From AC-32 sp035455445 (lineage in GTDB: Bacteria; Actinomycetota; Thermoleophilia; Gaiellales; Gaiellaceae), in NCBI GenBank assembly GCA_035455445.1, contig DATIFC010000085.1, positions 1 to 57,501 on the forward strand: a stretch of 57,501 bases of DNA, read 5' to 3'. The notes below the pieces were generated by a model, which saw only the letters and a list, made by a program, of their open reading frames with translations, was not told where the DNA came from and did no database searches. The position numbers and the translations under genes are program-made. Positions 38,028 through 46,003 of this stretch are shown piece by piece. Every line of letters starts with the position of its first letter. The first letter of the stretch is position 1.

Positions 38028-38794
38028 GCGACGCCCTCCAGCCCGATGACGTCGACCGGGCCGTCGCCCGCGCCGAGCCCGGCGAGGCCCTGCTCGACCG
38101 CGCGGGCGGCGGCGCCGGCGGCGCCACGTGCCGCCTCCTCGAGCGAGAGCCCGCGCGCGAGCAGCGCCGCGAGCGTCGCGGAGTGCGTGCACCCGGCTCC
38201 GTGGGTCGCGCCCGTGTCGCTTCGCACGACAGGGATCTCGACGTGTCGCTCGCCGTCGAAGAGGTGGTCGACTGGCTCGCCGTGGCCGCCGGTGACGATC
38301 ACCGCCGGCGCGCCGAGCTCGTGCACCCGTCGCGCGAGATTGCGCTTCGAGCCCTCGCCGACGATGGTCTCCGCCTCGGCCAGGTTCGGCGTCACCACGG
38401 TCGCGAGGGGGAAGAGCTGCGAGACGAGCGTCTCGATCGCGTCGAGCTCGAGCAGCCGCGCGCCTGAGCTTGCGACCATCACCGGATCGACGACGAGCGG
38501 CACCCGGTGCTCGGCGAGGAACCCGGCCACGGCCTCGATCAGCCGGGCGGAGAACAGCATGCCGGTCTTCGCGGCGTCGACACCGATGTCGCCGAAGACC
38601 GCCTCGAGCTGCGCGAGGACGAACTCTGGCGGCACCTCGTGCACCGCGCTGACGCCGAGCGTGCTCTGCGCCGTCAGCGCGACGATCGCGGTCATGCCGT
38701 GACAGCCAGAGGCCGCGAAGGCCTTCAGGTCGGCCTGGATCCCCGCGCCTCCGCCCGAGTCGGAGCCCGCGATCGTGAGACATCTCGGTACCAG
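38024..38794 (-). CDS. thiD: Hydroxymethylpyrimidine (phosphate) kinase, apparent CTG start
   Basis: Ribokinase-like kinase making HMP-PP for thiamine. The homologous protein begins CLTIAGSDSGGGAGIQADLK. No ATG, GTG or TTG exists in frame between this block and the upstream TAG; the only candidate is CTG 38794, with AAGGGAG five nt before it (256 aa). The first in-frame ATG (38695, codon 34) would delete the substrate/phosphate-binding GSDSGGG. An out-of-frame ATG lies at the right place: removing one T would give ATG-CTC-ACG (MLTIAGSDS), so a frameshift or an assembly error is the alternative. First gene of thiDMEL. Confidence 0.88.
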   Translation of the reverse strand: MVPRCLTIAGSDSGGGAGIQADLKAFAASGCHGMTAIVALTAQSTLGVSAVHEVPPEFVLAQLEAVFGDIGVDAAKTGMLFSARLIEAVAGFLAEHRVPLVVDPVMVASSGARLLELDAIETLVSQLFPLATVVTPNLAEAETIVGEGSKRNLARRVHELGAPAVIVTGGHGEPVDHLFDGERHVEIPVVRSDTGATHGAGCTHSATLAALLARGLSLEEAARGAAGAAARAVEQGLAGLGAGDGPVDVIGLEGVA

Positions 38795-38799
38795 CTTCG

Positions 38800-38958
38800 C
38801 TCCCTTCGCCGGTCGACACGGGGGAACCCGGGGTTCCTCCGTGAGCCCCTCCTTCGCCTACCGGTCAGGCCTGTCCGTAGCGAGCTCCGGCCGAGCGAAG
38901 CCCGGTCTCCGCGTCAGGTGTTCGATCCTCCAACTCGGTTCCCCCTCCCTTCGCCGGT
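38800..38958. repeat. 14-bp direct repeat bounding an insertion in the thi leader
   Basis: CTCCCTTCGCCGGT occurs at 38800-38813 and again at 38945-38958 (145-bp period). The outer copy is the conserved 3' end of the TPP aptamer (GCGAAGGGA on the minus strand); the inner copy supplies the Shine-Dalgarno of thiD. The DNA between holds repeat copy B. This looks like an insertion or duplication that separated riboswitch and gene. Confidence 0.6.
38815..38855 (+). repeat. Dispersed structured repeat, copy B (inside thi leader)
   Basis: Counterpart of 7694-7735. The 11-bp stem is conserved with one G-U pair (arms 38817-38827 and 38833-38843) while the loop differs (CCGGG against CCACG), followed by CCCCTCCTTC. 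Its orientation relative to the downstream gene is opposite to copy A, which argues for a dispersed repeat and not a common riboswitch. Confidence 0.7.
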
Positions 38959-39014
38959 GCGAACCGGATCAGGTTCGACGGGTGTGATCTCAGCCCCTGA
39001 GGGCACCCCGGTAC
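38941..39014 (-). promoter_or_regulatory. TPP riboswitch (THI element)
   Basis: Conserved aptamer blocks on the minus strand: GGGGTGCCC, CTGAGA (38993-38988), ACCTGATC (38974-38967) and GCGAAGGGA (38954-38946), in the right order and spacing. It binds thiamine pyrophosphate and represses thiDMEL. About 145 nt separate it from thiD, so control is more likely by transcription termination or by long-range pairing than by direct masking of the ribosome site. Its promoter must lie within the 5' part of the divergent transcription unit. Confidence 0.93.
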
Positions 39015-39035
39015 GGCCATGCTACCGTCGGCACG

Positions 39036-39182
39036 ATGGCAACCGCGACCCGAGCGGACGAGCAGGTGGCGCAGCGCTGCCTCGCCGCGCTCGATGCCGG
39101 AGACTGGAGCGCACTCGGCTCGTTGCTCGCGGACGGCGTGCAGCTGCGCTCGCTCGTCTGCACCGGGTTCCAGCCGCGCTGA
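39036..39182 (+). pseudogene. SnoaL/NTF2-like N-terminal fragment
   Basis: 48-codon frame reading MATATRADEQVAQRCL...ALDAGDWSALGSLLADGVQLRSLV, which resembles the first two helices and strand of SnoaL-like (NTF2-fold) proteins of about 130 aa. It ends at TGA 39182, overlapping the CTG start of the methyltransferase (CTGA). It may be a relic that now works as a leader whose translation is coupled to the next gene. Confidence 0.5.
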
Positions 39183-39844
39183 GCACGCCCCGCTACAACG
39201 GCCTCGCGGACTGGTACCAGGAGTTCCGTCCGGCGCTCGCCGACCACGAGCTGGACACGCTCCGGCGGCTCCTCGGGCCCGGGGACGGACGCTGTCTCGA
39301 CCTCGGCTGCGGGACCGGCGTGGCGAGCGCAGCCGTGGCGGAGCTCGGCTGGTCGGTCGTCGGCGTCGACGTCTCGGGCGACCTGCTCGAGGTGGCGCGG
39401 GCACGTGGGCTGGAGGTCCTCGAGGCGCCGGCGGGCGAGCTGCCCTTCGAGAACGCGAGCTTCGACGCCGCGGTCTCGTTCTGGACGCACACCGACATCG
39501 ACGACTTCCCGGCCGCGGTCGCCGAGGTCGTGCGGGTGCTGAGGCCCGAGGCGCCGCTCGTCTACGTCGGCGCACACCCGTGCTTCGTCGGGCCGCACTC
39601 GCTCTTCCTCGGCGGGGAAGCCGTGCCCGAGTTCCACGCGGGCTACCGGCAGACCGGGCGATACGACGGCTCGGCATTCGGGGTGGGCAACCCCGACGGC
39701 GTCCGGATCCGGGTCGGGGCGGTGCACCTCACGCTGCACGACGTCTTCGCGGCCTTCACGGACGCCGGCCTCCGGATCGAGCGGTTCGAGGAGCTGGGCG
39801 ACCGCGACTACCCGCACGTCGTCGCCCTGCGAGCCTGCCGGTGA
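39179..39844 (+). CDS. Class I SAM-dependent methyltransferase, apparent CTG start
   Basis: 221 aa from CTG 39179. Homology begins STPRYNGLADWYQEF, and no standard start codon exists in frame nearby upstream; the next GTG lies inside the SAM motif. Motif I is CLDLGCGTG, then VVGVDVSGDLL and FDAAVSFWTHTD. Substrate unknown (UbiE/COQ5-like fold). The stop overlaps the helicase start (GTGA). The CTG overlaps the TGA of the SnoaL-like frame, so reinitiation is likely. Confidence 0.85.
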   Translation: MSTPRYNGLADWYQEFRPALADHELDTLRRLLGPGDGRCLDLGCGTGVASAAVAELGWSVVGVDVSGDLLEVARARGLEVLEAPAGELPFENASFDAAVSFWTHTDIDDFPAAVAEVVRVLRPEAPLVYVGAHPCFVGPHSLFLGGEAVPEFHAGYRQTGRYDGSAFGVGNPDGVRIRVGAVHLTLHDVFAAFTDAGLRIERFEELGDRDYPHVVALRACR

Positions 39845-42114
39845 GCGTCGCCGCCGCATGGACGGGCCTGCTCGAGGGCGAGGAACTCGCCCACCTCGAG
39901 CTCGTCCCGGCCCGCGAGGCGGTGCTCGCGCCCCTGCCGAAGGGCCTCCACCCACGCGTGCGCGAAGCGCTCGCGGAGCAGGGCATCGAGGCGCTCTACG
40001 GCCACCAGGCCGAGGCGTGGGAGGCGGCCGCGCGCGGCGAGCACCTCGTGGTCACGACGGGGACTGCAAGCGGCAAGACGCTCGCCTTCAACCTGCCCGT
40101 GCTCGACGCCCTCGCGCGCGAGCCGAAGCGGCGCGCGCTCTACCTCTACCCGACGAAGGCGCTGGCGCAGGACCAGCTCCGTAGCCTGCGGCTTCTAGGA
40201 TCCACGCTGGCGAAGCTCAAGGTGGCCGTCTACGACGGCGACACCGCCGCCGACCGCCGCTGGCAGGTGCGCAAGTGGGCGAACCTGATCCTCTCGAACC
40301 CGGACATGCTGCACGTGGGCGTGCTTCCGCACCACGACCGCTGGGGCGACGTGCTCTCGAACCTCACGTACGTGATCGTGGACGAGGCGCACGTCTACCG
40401 CGGCGTCTTCGGCTCGCACGTCGCGAACGTGTTGCGCCGGCTGCGGCGGCTGGCGCGCGTCTACGGGGCCGAGCCGCAGTTCCTGCTCGCCTCGGCGACG
40501 ATCGCCAACCCGGGCGAGCTGGGCGCGCGGCTGCTCGGTGTCGAGACGACCGTTATCGGCGACGACGCGGCGCCCAGAGCCGAGCGCACCGTCGCGCTCT
40601 GGAACCCGCCCCTCACCGACGAGGAGCTCGGCCTACGCGCGAGCGCCCTCGGAGAGGCCTCCAGGCTGATGGCCGACCTGGTCGAGCGCGGCCTGCGCAC
40701 GCTCTGCTTCGCCAAGAGCCGCCGCGCGGCGGAGCTGATCCACCGGTTCACCGCCGACCGCCTCGGCGACGACTCCCTGCTCTCGCCCTACCGCGCCGGC
40801 TACACGCCGGCCCAGCGGCGCGAGATCGAGCGGCGGCTGCTGGAGGGCGAGCTGCTCGGCGTGAGCGCCACCAATGCGCTCGAGCTCGGGATCGACATCG
40901 GCCTGCTCGACTGCGTGATCTCGGTCGGCTTCCCCGGCACCGTCGCCTCGCTGCGCCAGCAGTGGGGCCGAGCCGGCCGCCGCGGCCACGGGCTCGCGCT
41001 GCTCGTCGCGAGCGAGGACGCGCTCGACCAGTACTTCATGCGCGAGCCGCGCGCCCTGCTCGGCCGCCGCGTCGAGGCGGCGATCCTCGACCACGAGAAC
41101 CGGCGCGTGCTCGACGGCCACCTGCGCGCGGCCGCCTTCGAGGCGCCGCTCGACGAGCGCGACCGCGAGGTGCTCGGCGACGCCGCGCTCGAGCGCGCGG
41201 CTGCCCTCCCCGACCTGCGGCGCACCGACGCCGGCTACGTCTGGGCCGGGCGCGACTACCCGGCCGCGCGCGTGGCGCTGCGCTCGACCGGCCCGGAGTC
41301 CTTCACGATCGTCGACGCGACGACCGGCGCCGTGCTCGGGATCGTCGAGGCCGAGCGCGCCTACTCGACCGTCCACGAGGGCGCGGTCTACCTCCACCTC
41401 GGCGAGAGCTACCGCGTCCGCGAGCTCGACCTCGTCTCCCGCCACGCCGTCGTCGAGCCCTTCCGCGGCGACTACTACACCCAGGCGAAGGTCGAGACGA
41501 CGACGGCGATCGTGGAGCCGCGGCGCGCCGAGCGGCGGCTGGGGCTCGACCTCTCATTCGGCTCGGTGGTGGTGACCGACCAGGTCGTCGGCTACCAGAA
41601 GCGCTCGATCCAGACCCAGGAGAGCCTCGAGCTCGTGTCGCTCGACCTTCCCGAGACCGAGTTCGAGACCGAGGCCGTCTGGTTCCTGCCGGAGCCGTGG
41701 ATGCTCCAGGGCATCGAGCGCGAGCCACCGCACGGGTCTGGTCTCCAGACGGCAACCCAGTCACGATTGCTCGGCTCGTTGCACGCGGCCGAGCACTCCC
41801 TGATCGCGCTGCTCCCCCTGTGGGCGATGTGCGACCGCTGGGACATCGGCGGCCTCTCGACGAACCTGCACTTCCAGACCGGCCGGCCGACGATCTTCGT
41901 CTACGACGGGCACTCCGGCGGCGTCGGCATCACCGAGCGCGGCTTCGACGTCTTCGAGGGCTGGACCGGGGACACCGCGACGCTGCTGCGCGGCTGCCCC
42001 TGCGACCACGGCTGCCCCTCGTGCGTCCAGAGCCCGAAGTGCGGGAACCTGAACGAGCCGCTGGACAAGGCCGGCGCGCTCACGCTCCTCGAGCGGATGC
42101 TCTCGGCGGCCTGA
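39841..42114 (+). CDS. DEAD/DEAH-box helicase, MrfA/YprA family
   Basis: 757-aa SF2 helicase. Motif I TGTASGKT, motif II DEAH (VIVDEAHVYRG), motif III SAT, motif VI QQWGRAGRRG. The C-terminal DUF1998-like domain ends with a four-Cys metal site (CPCDHGCPSCVQSPKC), the hallmark of MrfA, a mitomycin-damage repair helicase of Bacillus that works with the exonuclease MrfB. No mrfB is adjacent. GTG 39841 overlaps the methyltransferase stop. Confidence 0.93.
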   Translation: MSVAAAWTGLLEGEELAHLELVPAREAVLAPLPKGLHPRVREALAEQGIEALYGHQAEAWEAAARGEHLVVTTGTASGKTLAFNLPVLDALAREPKRRALYLYPTKALAQDQLRSLRLLGSTLAKLKVAVYDGDTAADRRWQVRKWANLILSNPDMLHVGVLPHHDRWGDVLSNLTYVIVDEAHVYRGVFGSHVANVLRRLRRLARVYGAEPQFLLASATIANPGELGARLLGVETTVIGDDAAPRAERTVALWNPPLTDEELGLRASALGEASRLMADLVERGLRTLCFAKSRRAAELIHRFTADRLGDDSLLSPYRAGYTPAQRREIERRLLEGELLGVSATNALELGIDIGLLDCVISVGFPGTVASLRQQWGRAGRRGHGLALLVASEDALDQYFMREPRALLGRRVEAAILDHENRRVLDGHLRAAAFEAPLDERDREVLGDAALERAAALPDLRRTDAGYVWAGRDYPAARVALRSTGPESFTIVDATTGAVLGIVEAERAYSTVHEGAVYLHLGESYRVRELDLVSRHAVVEPFRGDYYTQAKVETTTAIVEPRRAERRLGLDLSFGSVVVTDQVVGYQKRSIQTQESLELVSLDLPETEFETEAVWFLPEPWMLQGIEREPPHGSGLQTATQSRLLGSLHAAEHSLIALLPLWAMCDRWDIGGLSTNLHFQTGRPTIFVYDGHSGGVGITERGFDVFEGWTGDTATLLRGCPCDHGCPSCVQSPKCGNLNEPLDKAGALTLLERMLSAA

Positions 42115-42153
42115 GGCCGCCCCCTTGCAGCGCCGCGCAGAACCTCGTACCGT

Positions 42154-42159
42154 TTGACA
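42154..42159 (+). promoter_or_regulatory. Possible -35 element (TTGACA)
   Basis: An exact TTGACA lies in the 97-nt gap between the helicase and the membrane-protein gene. No convincing -10 is present at 16-18 nt spacing, so this is only a weak promoter candidate. Confidence 0.25.
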
Positions 42160-42211
42160 CAGATCCACCGGCTGGTCCGCTGCGGCTCGGATCGGGTACC
42201 TGGAGGCGCAG

Positions 42212-43309
42212 ATGAGCACGGGGCTGACCGCACGACTCCACCTCAGCCGTGAGAAGCGGCTCTCGGCGAGAGCCGTCCGTCGCCGGCAGGCGGCGGAGCA
42301 GGTGACGTTCGCCGACCTGGCGTGGGACCACTACCACTGGGAGCAACGGCGCCTGAACGGCTCCGCGAAGGACGTCCAGGCCGCGGACGGCTACCGCGAC
42401 ACGCGCGCCGCCTTCGAGGCGCGCCACGGCGAGATCGTGAGCGAGTACTGGTCGATCACGGAGCCGTCCGGGGTCGCCCTGACGCGCAAGCGCGCGCCGA
42501 GGCTCCTGCGGCTGCTCGTCGACGACGTGCGGCGCTTCCACCGCGCCACCGACTGGGTGACGCGAGACGTGCCGGCGATCGCCGACGTCCTCTTCGCCTG
42601 CGAGACGCTTGCGATCAAGGCGACGGAGGTGCTGCGCTACACGAGCGAGAGCGTCGCGATGCGGCGGATCCTCGCCGTCGCGAGCGAACTGCTCGGGCAG
42701 GTCGACCGCGCGGGCGGCAAGCCCGACGCCGACTACGCACGCAGGGTCGCGAACCGGCAGCAGCGCGAGCTCCAGGACATCGAGGCCTACTACCGCCACG
42801 CGGGCGTCCGGATCGGCCGGATGGTCTACACCCAGGGGATGCTGATCGGCCTGTTCGTCATGGCCGCCCTCGCCACGGCCGGAAGCCTCCTGCTCACGGG
42901 CTTCGACTTGCTCGGCTGGGAGCGGCCGCTGCAGACGCTGCTGGTCGCCTACGCGCTGGGCTCGGTCGGCGCGTTCGTGAGCGTCCTCCAGCGCATGAGC
43001 GGCGAGAAGTTCCGCGTGCACTACGACCTCGGCAAGCGCAACCTCTACATGCTCGGCAGCTACCGCCCGGTGCTCGGGGCCGTGTTCGGCGTCTTCACGT
43101 ACTTCGTCCTGGCAAGCGGGCTCCTGCAGACCACCACGCCCAGCGGCGACACGGAGTTCTTCTACTACGGCGCGTTCGCGTTCGTCGCCGGCTTCAGCGA
43201 GCGCTTCACGAGGGTGCTGATCAAGGAGACCGCCGGCGCGGTCGGCGGAGGCGAGGCGGCCGCGCCGACCTGCGACGAATCGTCACCGGAAGCGGGCGCC
43301 CGATCGTGA
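42212..43309 (+). CDS. Membrane protein of unknown function
   Basis: 365 aa. Residues 1-205 are soluble, basic and helical, rich in Arg, with no recognised domain. Then come four hydrophobic segments: about 210-230 (GMLIGLFVMAALATAG), 245-265, 280-305 and 315-330. A conserved-looking block (GSVGAFVSVLQRMSGEKF) sits between helices, and AFAFVAGFSERFTRVLI near the end. GGAGG precedes the ATG. I do not recognise the family; a large cytosolic domain followed by a four-helix bundle could suggest a pore-forming or signalling effector, but nothing proves it. Confidence 0.78.
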   Translation: MSTGLTARLHLSREKRLSARAVRRRQAAEQVTFADLAWDHYHWEQRRLNGSAKDVQAADGYRDTRAAFEARHGEIVSEYWSITEPSGVALTRKRAPRLLRLLVDDVRRFHRATDWVTRDVPAIADVLFACETLAIKATEVLRYTSESVAMRRILAVASELLGQVDRAGGKPDADYARRVANRQQRELQDIEAYYRHAGVRIGRMVYTQGMLIGLFVMAALATAGSLLLTGFDLLGWERPLQTLLVAYALGSVGAFVSVLQRMSGEKFRVHYDLGKRNLYMLGSYRPVLGAVFGVFTYFVLASGLLQTTTPSGDTEFFYYGAFAFVAGFSERFTRVLIKETAGAVGGGEAAAPTCDESSPEAGARS

Positions 43310-43377
43310 CGCCACCGGCTGTCGATTCGCCGTAACGCCGCTCGTCGCACCCTCGTAAGCAACGTACGATCCTCGGC

Positions 43378-44241
43378 GTGAGTGTCGAGCCGAAGCTCTA
43401 TGGCTGCCAGTCGATGAGCGGGGAGCTGCACCGCGTGCTGGTGCGCGCCCCGCGGGCGGAGGACTTGCACGGCTGGCAAGCCTGCGGCTGGCGGAGCGAG
43501 CCCGATGCGCGCCGGATCGCCGCGGAGCACGAGGCCTTCTGCAGCGTGCTGGAGGAAGCCGGCGCCGAGGTCGTCCTCGCGCAGTCGCGGGCGGACGGGA
43601 ACCCCGACGCGGTCTACACCTACGATCCGGCGCTCGTCGTCGACGAGGGCGCGCTGCTGCTCCGCCCGGGCAAGGAGGTCCGGCGGGGCGAGGTCGACGC
43701 GATCGCGGAGGACTTCGAGCGCGCGGGCGTCCCGGTCGCCGGACGGCTCGAGGGCCCGGGCCGGGCCGAGGGAGGCGACTGCTGCTGGCTGGACGAGCGC
43801 ACCCTGCTCGTGGGCTGCGGCTACCGCACCAACGAGGCCGGGATCGCGCGATTGCGGGAGCTGCTGCCCGAGGTCGAGGTGATTGCGTACGACCTGCCGC
43901 ACTGGCGCGGCCGCGACGAGGTGATGCACCTGATGTCGCTGATCAGCCCGCTGGCGCCCGACCTCGCGGTCGTCTACGAGCCGCTCCTGCCAACCCGTCT
44001 CGCGCAGCTCCTGGCGAAGCGTGGGGTCGAGCTCGTCTCCGTCCCCGACGAGGAGCTCCCGACGATGGGCCCCAACGTCCTCGCGCTGGCCCCGCGGGTC
44101 GGGCTCGCGGTCGAGGGCAACCCGCGCACGCGGGAGCGCATGGAGCAGGCGGGGGTCGAGGTCCTGACCTACCGCGGCGAGGAGCTCTCGAAAGGCGACG
44201 GAGGCCCCACGTGCCTCACGCGCCCGCTTCTGCGCGCCTGA
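43378..44241 (+). CDS. Amidinohydrolase (DDAH/arginine deiminase-like)
   Basis: 287-aa pentein-fold enzyme. EGGDCC (guanidine-binding Glu/Asp), GYRTNEAG, catalytic His in DEVMHLMSLISPL and nucleophile Cys279 in GGPTCLTRP give the complete site of dimethylarginine dimethylaminohydrolases. Likely hydrolyses a guanidino compound to citrulline or a urea derivative; the exact substrate is open (dimethylarginine, arginine, or succinylarginine-like). GTG start. A palindromic terminator-like repeat follows the stop directly. Confidence 0.85.
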   Translation: MSVEPKLYGCQSMSGELHRVLVRAPRAEDLHGWQACGWRSEPDARRIAAEHEAFCSVLEEAGAEVVLAQSRADGNPDAVYTYDPALVVDEGALLLRPGKEVRRGEVDAIAEDFERAGVPVAGRLEGPGRAEGGDCCWLDERTLLVGCGYRTNEAGIARLRELLPEVEVIAYDLPHWRGRDEVMHLMSLISPLAPDLAVVYEPLLPTRLAQLLAKRGVELVSVPDEELPTMGPNVLALAPRVGLAVEGNPRTRERMEQAGVEVLTYRGEELSKGDGGPTCLTRPLLRA

Positions 44242-44264
44242 CCAAGTAACAGTCTGTTACTTGG
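44240..44264. repeat. 24-bp palindromic repeat, copy 2 (terminator-like)
   Basis: Perfect 11-bp inverted repeat around one T (arm CCAAGTAACAG, 44242-44264), directly after the amidinohydrolase stop and between convergent genes. 24 bp (44240-44263) are identical to 18386-18409 in rfbD. Here it could serve as a two-way terminator. Confidence 0.88.
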
Positions 44265-44279
44265 ACTGGAGGCTCGGGG

Positions 44280-44726
44280 TCACGCCGGCGCGGCCAGGGC
44301 CAGCTCGACCGCCTCCTGCGGGGACGAGGCTCGCGGCACGCCGTCGAGATTCCAGCCGGGCTCGAGAATCACCACCCGCCGCCCCAGCACGTGTGCGTAG
44401 CCGAGCTCGGCGAGCGTCCCCCACTTCCCCCCGACCGCGATCACCGCGTCGCCCGACGCGACCACCGCGAGGTTGCGCGCGTGGCCGACCCCGGTCACGA
44501 CGACGTGATCGATCCACTCGTTGGCGCCGTCGCGCGACTCGCCGGGCAGGACGCCGATCGTCGTCCCGCCGGCCGACTTCGCGCCGCGCGCGGCCGCCGC
44601 CATCACCTCGCCGAGGCCGCCGGTGACGACGGTGCACCCGCGCTCCGCCAGCAGCCGGCCAACCTCCTCGGCGCGGGCGGCGTGCTCGGCGCCGCTGCCG
44701 ATGACCGCGACCTGAACCCGCGCCAT
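44280..44726 (-). CDS. SLOG/LOG-like protein (TIGR00725 family)
   Basis: 148-aa Rossmann-like protein. VAVIGSG, VVTGGLGEVM, GVGHARNLAV and GGKWGTLAE(L) match the family related to cytokinin-activating LOG enzymes, but the full PGGxGTxxE motif appears as GGKWGTLAE. LOG relatives cleave nucleotide N-glycosidic bonds, and other SLOG proteins bind nucleotides as sensors. A single gene, convergent with the amidinohydrolase and divergent from NDH-2 (17-nt gap). Confidence 0.82.
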   Translation of the reverse strand: MARVQVAVIGSGAEHAARAEEVGRLLAERGCTVVTGGLGEVMAAAARGAKSAGGTTIGVLPGESRDGANEWIDHVVVTGVGHARNLAVVASGDAVIAVGGKWGTLAELGYAHVLGRRVVILEPGWNLDGVPRASSPQEAVELALAAPA

Positions 44727-44743
44727 GTCGCGATAGTAGAGCC

Positions 44744-46003
44744 GTGAGCGAGCGGGAGGCGCGGGGCGGCACGGTGGTGGTCGGCGGCGGGTACGCCGGC
44801 GGCTACGTCGCGCGCTGCCTCGGCAAGCGCGGCGCGACCATCGTCGGCCCGCAGAACTCGATGCTCTTCACGCCGCTGCTTCCCGAGGCCGCCTCCGGGA
44901 CGCTCGAGCCGCGCCACGTCGTGGTGCCGCTGCGCATGATGTGCCCGCACGCCGAGCTCGTGCTCGGCCGGGCGACGGAGCTCGACTTCGAGCGCAGGCG
45001 CGTGCAGGTCGAGACGCTCGAGGGCCTCGTCGGCATTCACTACCGCGACCTCGTCGTCGCCCTCGGCTCGATCTCGCGCGCCCTGCCGATCCCGGGCCTC
45101 GCCGACCACGCGCTCGGCTTCAAGGACCTCGCGGACGCGATCCACCTGCGCAACCACGTCCTGCAGCGGCTCGAGGCGGCCGACGTCGCCGCCAACGAGA
45201 CGCACCGGGAGCGCGAGCTGACCTTCGTCTTCGTCGGGGCCGGGTACGCGGGCGTCGAGGCGCTGGCCGAGCTCGCCGACCTCGTCCGCGACGCGCTGCG
45301 CTACTACCCAGGCCTGCAGCACGCGCCGCAGCGCTGGGTGCTCGTCGACGCGGCGCCGAAGATCCTCCCGGAGATCCCGAGCCGCCTCGGGGAGTACGCC
45401 GCGCGCCAGCTCGAGAAGCGCGGCGTCGAGATCCACGCCGGCACCACCCTCGAATCCGCCGAGGCCGGCGCGGCCCGCCTCTCGAACGGGGAGCGGATCC
45501 TGACGCACACGCTCGTCTGGACCGCAGGCGTGAAGGCGAACCCGGTGCTCTCGCAGCTCGGCCTGCCCCTGGACGAGCGCGGGCGCGTGCAGGTCGACGA
45601 GACGCTGCGCGTCGAGGGCCACGAGCATGTCTGGGCGCTGGGCGACGGCGCCGCCGTCCCGAACGAGGCCACGCCCGGCGCCGTCGACCCGCCGACCTCC
45701 CAGCACGCCCTGCGCCAGGCGCGGCGGCTCGCGAAGAACCTCGCCGGCGAGCCCGAGCCGTACAGCTACCGCATGCTCGGCCAGGTGGCGACGCTCGGCC
45801 GCTACAAGGGGATCGCCGACGTCCTCGGCCTGCGCCTGACCGGCTTCCTGGGCTGGTTCGTCACGCGGACGTACCACCTCTACCAGCTGCCGCTGCTCTC
45901 GAGGAAGCTGCGCGTCGTGACCGACTGGACGACCTCGCTCTTCTTCCGCCGCGACATCGCCGAGCTCTCGATGCTCGGCCACCCCCATCGCCTCGATGCG
46001 TGA
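44744..46003 (+). CDS. ndh: Type II NADH dehydrogenase (FAD-dependent)
   Basis: 419-aa membrane-associated flavoprotein. Two nucleotide-binding folds: VVVGGGYAGGYVAR for FAD near residue 12, and FVFVGAGYAGVEAL for NADH near 165. HVWALGDGAAVP is the second FAD site. The C-terminus has an amphipathic region (GWFVTRTYHLYQLP) for membrane docking, as in NDH-2. It feeds electrons from NADH to quinone without proton pumping. GTG start at 44744; it overlaps the next gene by 8 bp. Confidence 0.88.
   Translation: MSEREARGGTVVVGGGYAGGYVARCLGKRGATIVGPQNSMLFTPLLPEAASGTLEPRHVVVPLRMMCPHAELVLGRATELDFERRRVQVETLEGLVGIHYRDLVVALGSISRALPIPGLADHALGFKDLADAIHLRNHVLQRLEAADVAANETHRERELTFVFVGAGYAGVEALAELADLVRDALRYYPGLQHAPQRWVLVDAAPKILPEIPSRLGEYAARQLEKRGVEIHAGTTLESAEAGAARLSNGERILTHTLVWTAGVKANPVLSQLGLPLDERGRVQVDETLRVEGHEHVWALGDGAAVPNEATPGAVDPPTSQHALRQARRLAKNLAGEPEPYSYRMLGQVATLGRYKGIADVLGLRLTGFLGWFVTRTYHLYQLPLLSRKLRVVTDWTTSLFFRRDIAELSMLGHPHRLDA

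Noticed and set aside
38507..39844. 445-codon plus-strand frame extending the methyltransferase upstream
   Set aside because: The first half runs antisense through thiD and the TPP riboswitch; homology starts only at 39179.
42154..42185. Sigma-70 promoter before the 365-aa membrane protein
   Set aside because: TTGACA is exact but there is no acceptable -10 at 16-18 nt, so only a weak -35 entry was kept.
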